Assembly (NCBI GenBank): GCA_032353305.1 | Contig: JAUCNG010418355.1 | Location: 1-10,147 of the forward strand | Length of the DNA stretch: 10,147 bases | Direction of reading: 5' to 3' | Source of the DNA: Cephalothrix spiralis | Lineage: Eukaryota; Nemertea; Palaeonemertea; Archinemertea; Cephalotrichidae | Shown: positions 7,421 through 10,147 of the stretch, one piece after another | Layout of the letters: each line of letters begins with the position of its first letter | Numbering within the stretch: position 1 is the stretch's first letter | Position numbers and translations under genes: made by a program | Notes under the pieces: model-generated | What the model was told of the DNA's origin: nothing | The model's input: the letters and a program-made list of their open reading frames with translations, nothing else | The model's database searches: none

Positions 7421-8650
7421 AGAGTTGTGGGTCTCACTGTAAAATCACTGTAAAATTTCAAAACATTTCACTTCGGTGACGTTGGTGTCTGCACTTTCAA
7501 GACGACCACCCTCTGATTACACAGTGCTTTTTTGAAATCGATAAGTATAAAATTTTCGCTTAAATTTGATTTTCAAATAGATGTCACAGACAACAGGTCA
7601 TGGTCACGACTTTGAAAATCATTCTGGCATCTTTCAAATAGTTATATTGTATGTGTATGAAGTTAGAATCGAGAAGCTCAACTCCTTCTATATCAGGCCA
7701 AGATCTTATCAATCACCCCTCGTACAAACTCTCGAAAAAGATTCGATGTGACCAACAAAAATTGAGACAACAATAATTGAAAACAACTATGTTCACAATT
7801 TTATTTGCAAAACGAGCTTTTTACAATTTAATGATGACAAAAATTAATAATAGCAGACTAAGCAATTAAGTTATACAAAAAAGTGTAATTATATTATTAT
7901 AAGATTGTACTGTATAGTAACTACTGTCAATTTTAATGTGTCGCGTACTGCAGTAAGTGTTGCTGACATTCTTTTTAATGGTTAGTGCTTTTGGGAGTGT
8001 TTTAACCTCTACTGACCCGAGACCAAAAAATTGACGAATTCGAAATTGAGGTAGAATCTATAGTTTTTAGCCCTCTAAGAACTGTCCGGATTATTATTAT
8101 GTTTCTTAGTGTAGTCTACCTTACAATACTGATAATGAAATTTTACACACTAGGTTATGTGCCAGAAAATGGTCGTGTTATATTATGAGTTGTTTATTAG
8201 AGTACCACTAAACTAAAGCACAGTTTTACATTTAATGCGTATATAAAGTAAGGTCAGAATTGTTTTGACCTTTTTCTATGCACGTACTAATCATAAGCCT
8301 AAATAGATCTGAATATGTAATGAAGTGACTAAAAAGCAATTCTGTTTTAAGCACTATCCAAATTCAACTTTTGAGGTCTCAATTTAAATATTTCTTTCGT
8401 CAGTCATTTTCTGGAAAATGGTAACTTGATAGTCTTCCAATGACAAGCTCGTTAAAAGCGTCAATTAAGGATACATCAATATAGTATCGATATGCAAGGA
8501 ATTCGGGATTTTGAAGACACTCAATAGATCTCAATATGATTTTTTTGTTTTGTTTTTGAGTTATTTATAAATTGTTTGAATCTTTGGATAATGCTAATGT
8601 GATCTAATGTCTACAAGCATGCATATGGACTAGTGCTTCATTAATGGTCA
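7421..8650. other. Intergenic / possible 3'UTR stretch, no gene seen
   Basis: AT-rich DNA with stops in all frames and no domain or RNA gene. If the minus-strand gene ends at 8651, its 3'UTR starts here. The nearest AATAAA on that strand is at 8193-8198 (TTTATT on the plus strand), with another at 7800-7805. Confidence 0.45.
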
Positions 8651-8706
8651 TTAAATCCTATTCAGCTTCAGTAGACGTTTAACAGTTTCCCACTCGTCTC
8701 GACGGG
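8651..8706 (-). CDS. Candidate terminal exon of the minus-strand gene
   Basis: On the minus strand a long pyrimidine-rich tract ending TTTTACTATAG precedes the exon. In phase 1 it encodes RRDEWETVKRLLKLNRI and stops at TAA (8651-8653). The product is a short amphipathic, basic helix-like tail with no domain that I can name. Together with the upstream candidate it reads smoothly (CHRLISKARRDEW across the join). It begins with an Arg-Arg pair, as the terminal exon of the plus gene does, but the similarity is too slight to claim homology. Confidence 0.35.
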
Positions 8707-10147
8707 CTATAGTAAAAGGTAAAAAAAATAGTTTATTATTTTGATCAAAGGGAGGTGGCTTACCTTTCGATATCAATCTATGACATTTATCACGTCCGTG
8801 AAGTTGGTTGGACACCCTTTTTACCCCCGATACCCCTAGTTACTATTTCAAAAATATGTATAGTATCTGCAAAACAGCTGTCAAACTTAGTCTAGCCTCA
8901 TGACGTCAACGTGACGTAAACCTAGCTCGGGGTGTTCCTTGACTTTTCATGACGACATAATAGGGCTCACGAAATATTTTTGAATGTTTTGCATCAATCC
9001 ATCTCAAGTTGAAATACATGTATATTCAATTTGGGTCTCAATCCGAGGCTAGGCAAGGTTGCACGAAGTCTCAGTTATCCGCATACATTTGTGTACTTCC
9101 AATATTTTAAAGGCCATTCATAATATAATGTGCTATTTCATGAATTTCGCGGAATTATTAAAAATAATTCAAAAGTGACTAATATAAAATGGCCTACCTG
9201 CAGGTTTAGGTTCTGAAATAAAAAAAATTAACGTCAAAGATGAACAATATAATATCATAATATCAAAATAGTCGGGTGAAGCAGGGAAAGGCCACCAATA
9301 AACAAGGATCCATTTTAATGCGAAAGGTCCCTTCATGAAATCTGATTTCGACAGTTCGCCGATCACGTACCTCCATGCGTCTTGATTGGACAATATCCCC
9401 ATTTTATATGTTTTGCTATTTTTAGTAGCAACTTACGATTTTTGTAAAGAAACCTGTTCTGACAATCATACGAGATGAACATGTAAGGGCTACGCCAATC
9501 TCTCATATGTATGATAAAAAATTGATTCACATAAAGTATGATAACTCTGGGTAGTAGACATTCAATTTTTGTCAGGTATTATGTGGTTAAGCTCCACTTT
9601 TTATGGTTTTGTGTCAAAAAAATGTCATCAAACACAATTTTGAATTTCACATTACAGAACATGTGTCGCATTTAGCGTACAAAAGTGTTGCATTCGTGAT
9701 TTTTCTAAGAACATTTAGTACACAGAAAGATTGGTCAAATTAGACATAAAACATGCTATTAAGCCAGAACATACCTCAAAAGTTGTGCATTGGAAGTAAT
9801 TAAGAATTTGACTTAAGTTTCAACGCTCTAATAGGGGTGTTATTTTGAAATTTTCTAAAATGTCAGGACCTCGCACCTGAAGATTTCAGCACCAATATCA
9901 TACCCAAGGGCCTGTTCTCAGAATTGCAATAGCCTAATATCATAAGAGTCAGTAAACATACATTACGGGATGCTCAATCTGCATACCAAATTTCAATTTA
10001 AACGTATTGAAATATATAATAATCATACCAAGAGTCCGCTTGTCGAAATGGAAACTTAATGCTTACCTGCTGGACATAATGGTACATCACAGTAACCCCA
10101 TCTGTTAGGTGTACGTCCATTTATTATTTTACTGTTACCATGTGCGA
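8651..10147 (-). CDS. Convergent related gene: kringle-like - decayed FN2 - microexon - candidate terminal exons (3' part)
   Basis: Gene-level model on the minus strand joining 10147-10067, 9499-9371, 9212-9198 and, tentatively, 8835-8764 and 8706-8651. All joins are phase 1 and keep an open frame to TAA at 8651-8653. It faces the plus-strand gene tail to tail and shares its style: a kringle/FN2-type module followed by a very short symmetric linker exon. That supports common ancestry by local duplication, which is inference. The 5' part is outside the window. The FN2 exon has lost key residues, so the gene may be decaying. The first three exons are better supported than the last two. Confidence 0.45.
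8764..8835 (-). CDS. Candidate penultimate exon (72 nt)
   Basis: On the minus strand it runs from an AACTAG acceptor with a weak pyrimidine tract to GAAAG/GTAAGC. It is 24 codons, phase 1 on both sides, encoding VSGVKRVSNQLHG then RDKCHRLISK: basic, with one cysteine and no recognised domain. The frame upstream of the acceptor is closed by TAA, so the exon cannot be longer. The donor is strong, the acceptor poor. It joins in frame to the next exon across only 57 nt. Confidence 0.3.
8901..8919. promoter_or_regulatory. Paired CRE-like sites
   Basis: TGACGTCA at 8901-8908 is a full CRE palindrome and TGACGTAA at 8912-8919 is a one-base variant, starting 11 bp apart, about one helical turn. They lie in the intron between 9197 and 8836 of the minus-strand model. 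Sites of this kind bind CREB/ATF or related bZIP factors in animals; whether these are used is unknown. Confidence 0.3.
9198..9212 (-). CDS. 15-nt linker microexon
   Basis: On the minus strand a T-rich tract ending TTTATTTCAG is followed by AACCTAAACCTGCAG and then GTAGGC. The exon is five codons, phase 1 on both sides, and joins to the FN2-like exon to give E-P-K-P-A plus a split codon. Its position after an FN2 exon mirrors the 27-nt exon of the plus-strand gene. It is too short for homology, and a 15-nt exon can arise by chance, so this rests on splice sites, phase and synteny. The open frame 9169-9402 spans it only by chance. Confidence 0.45.
9371..9499 (-). CDS. Decayed but open fibronectin type II exon
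   Basis: The minus-strand exon is 129 nt (43 codons), phase 1 on both sides, from a T-rich acceptor ending GAGAG to GGAG/GTACGT. The translation has SPYMFISYDC, YKNRKL and IKWGYCP, matching the FN2 order PFxY...YxxC...KLWCAT...KWGYCP. The first cysteine position reads W (TGG), about three residues are missing before the second cysteine, and the WC pair is gone. After AAGTT the next frame reads ATKNSKTYK, the expected continuation of WCAT, and the frame returns at TGGGGATATTGT. This implies two indels that compensate each other. At most two of four cysteines remain, so a folded FN2 is unlikely. It may be a pseudo-exon or a new use of the segment. Confidence 0.6.
9500..10066 (-). other. Intron of the minus-strand gene
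   Basis: AT-rich, with no credible extra exon. A GTATGT donor near 9775 and a TCTTCAG acceptor near 9881 exist, but both give stops in phase 1. No repeat family from elsewhere in the window was seen here. Confidence 0.45.
10067..10147 (-). CDS. Kringle-like domain, C-terminal part (exon cut by window end)
   Basis: On the minus strand the exon ends CCAGCAG/GTAAGC in phase 1. It encodes AHGNSKIINGRTPNRWGYC, then DVPLCPA. The ending W-x-YCDVPLC is typical of the last strand of kringle domains (W-x-YC-[DN]-[IV]-P-x-C); FN2 domains end W-G-[FY]-C-P instead. Both belong to a related disulfide-rich group, and the missing upstream half would decide between them. Kringles bind proteins or lysine-like ligands in extracellular proteins; nothing here tells the ligand. 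Confidence 0.68.

Noticed and set aside
8825-8866. Alternative 42-nt minus-strand exon after a TTTTGCAG acceptor with a GTAAAA donor
   Set aside because: It is in phase, but the donor is weak and it overlaps the 72-nt candidate in another frame; it remains possible but is less supported.
9169-9402. 77-codon minus-strand open frame
   Set aside because: It starts at an ATG out of frame with the FN2 signature and reads through clear donor and acceptor sites.
9776-9834. Possible minus-strand exon ending at a GTATGT donor
   Set aside because: In the required phase the codon just before the donor is TGA.

Overview
The window reads as nuclear DNA of an animal, most likely an invertebrate. It is AT-rich, has no bacterial-style operons, has exons bounded by consensus GT/AG sites, and encodes extracellular modules typical of animals: fibronectin type II (FN2), a von Willebrand factor A fold (VWA), VWC-like cysteine modules and a kringle-like end. 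The density of foldback and tandem repeats in introns and between genes would suit a marine invertebrate such as a mollusc, but the sequence does not fix the phylum.

Plus strand, 292-5981: seven exons of one mosaic gene whose 5' part lies before the window. In order they encode an FN2 domain (292-456), two microexons of 27 and 36 nt (1166-1192, 1814-1849), a diverged VWA domain in one 540-nt exon (2491-3030), two VWC-like cysteine exons (3502-3657, 4855-5031) and a terminal exon (5878-5981) followed by AATAAA at 6028. Every internal intron boundary is phase 1, so each internal exon is a symmetric 1-1 unit. Two oddities stand out. The VWA domain has lost all the expected metal-site residues. 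The second cysteine exon has an in-frame TAA four codons before an excellent phase-1 donor.

Between the genes, 5982-8650 is mostly repeats. It holds a 21-bp triplication, a foldback element of about 750 bp with an AT minisatellite core (6148-6897), a 282-bp near-palindrome (7064-7345), and then about 1.3 kb with no gene that I can see.

Minus strand, 10147 down to 8651: exons of a second, convergent and apparently related gene. They are the 3' end of a kringle-like domain (10067-10147), a decayed FN2 exon that is still open (9371-9499), and a 15-nt microexon (9198-9212). A possible penultimate and terminal exon pair follows (8764-8835, 8651-8706), separated by only 57 nt. Phase 1 holds here too.

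Both genes look like secreted or matrix/adhesion mosaics built by shuffling of symmetric exons. No enzyme, RNA gene, CRISPR array or complete transposase gene was found. Exon limits rest on splice consensus, phase and domain content, without transcript evidence.
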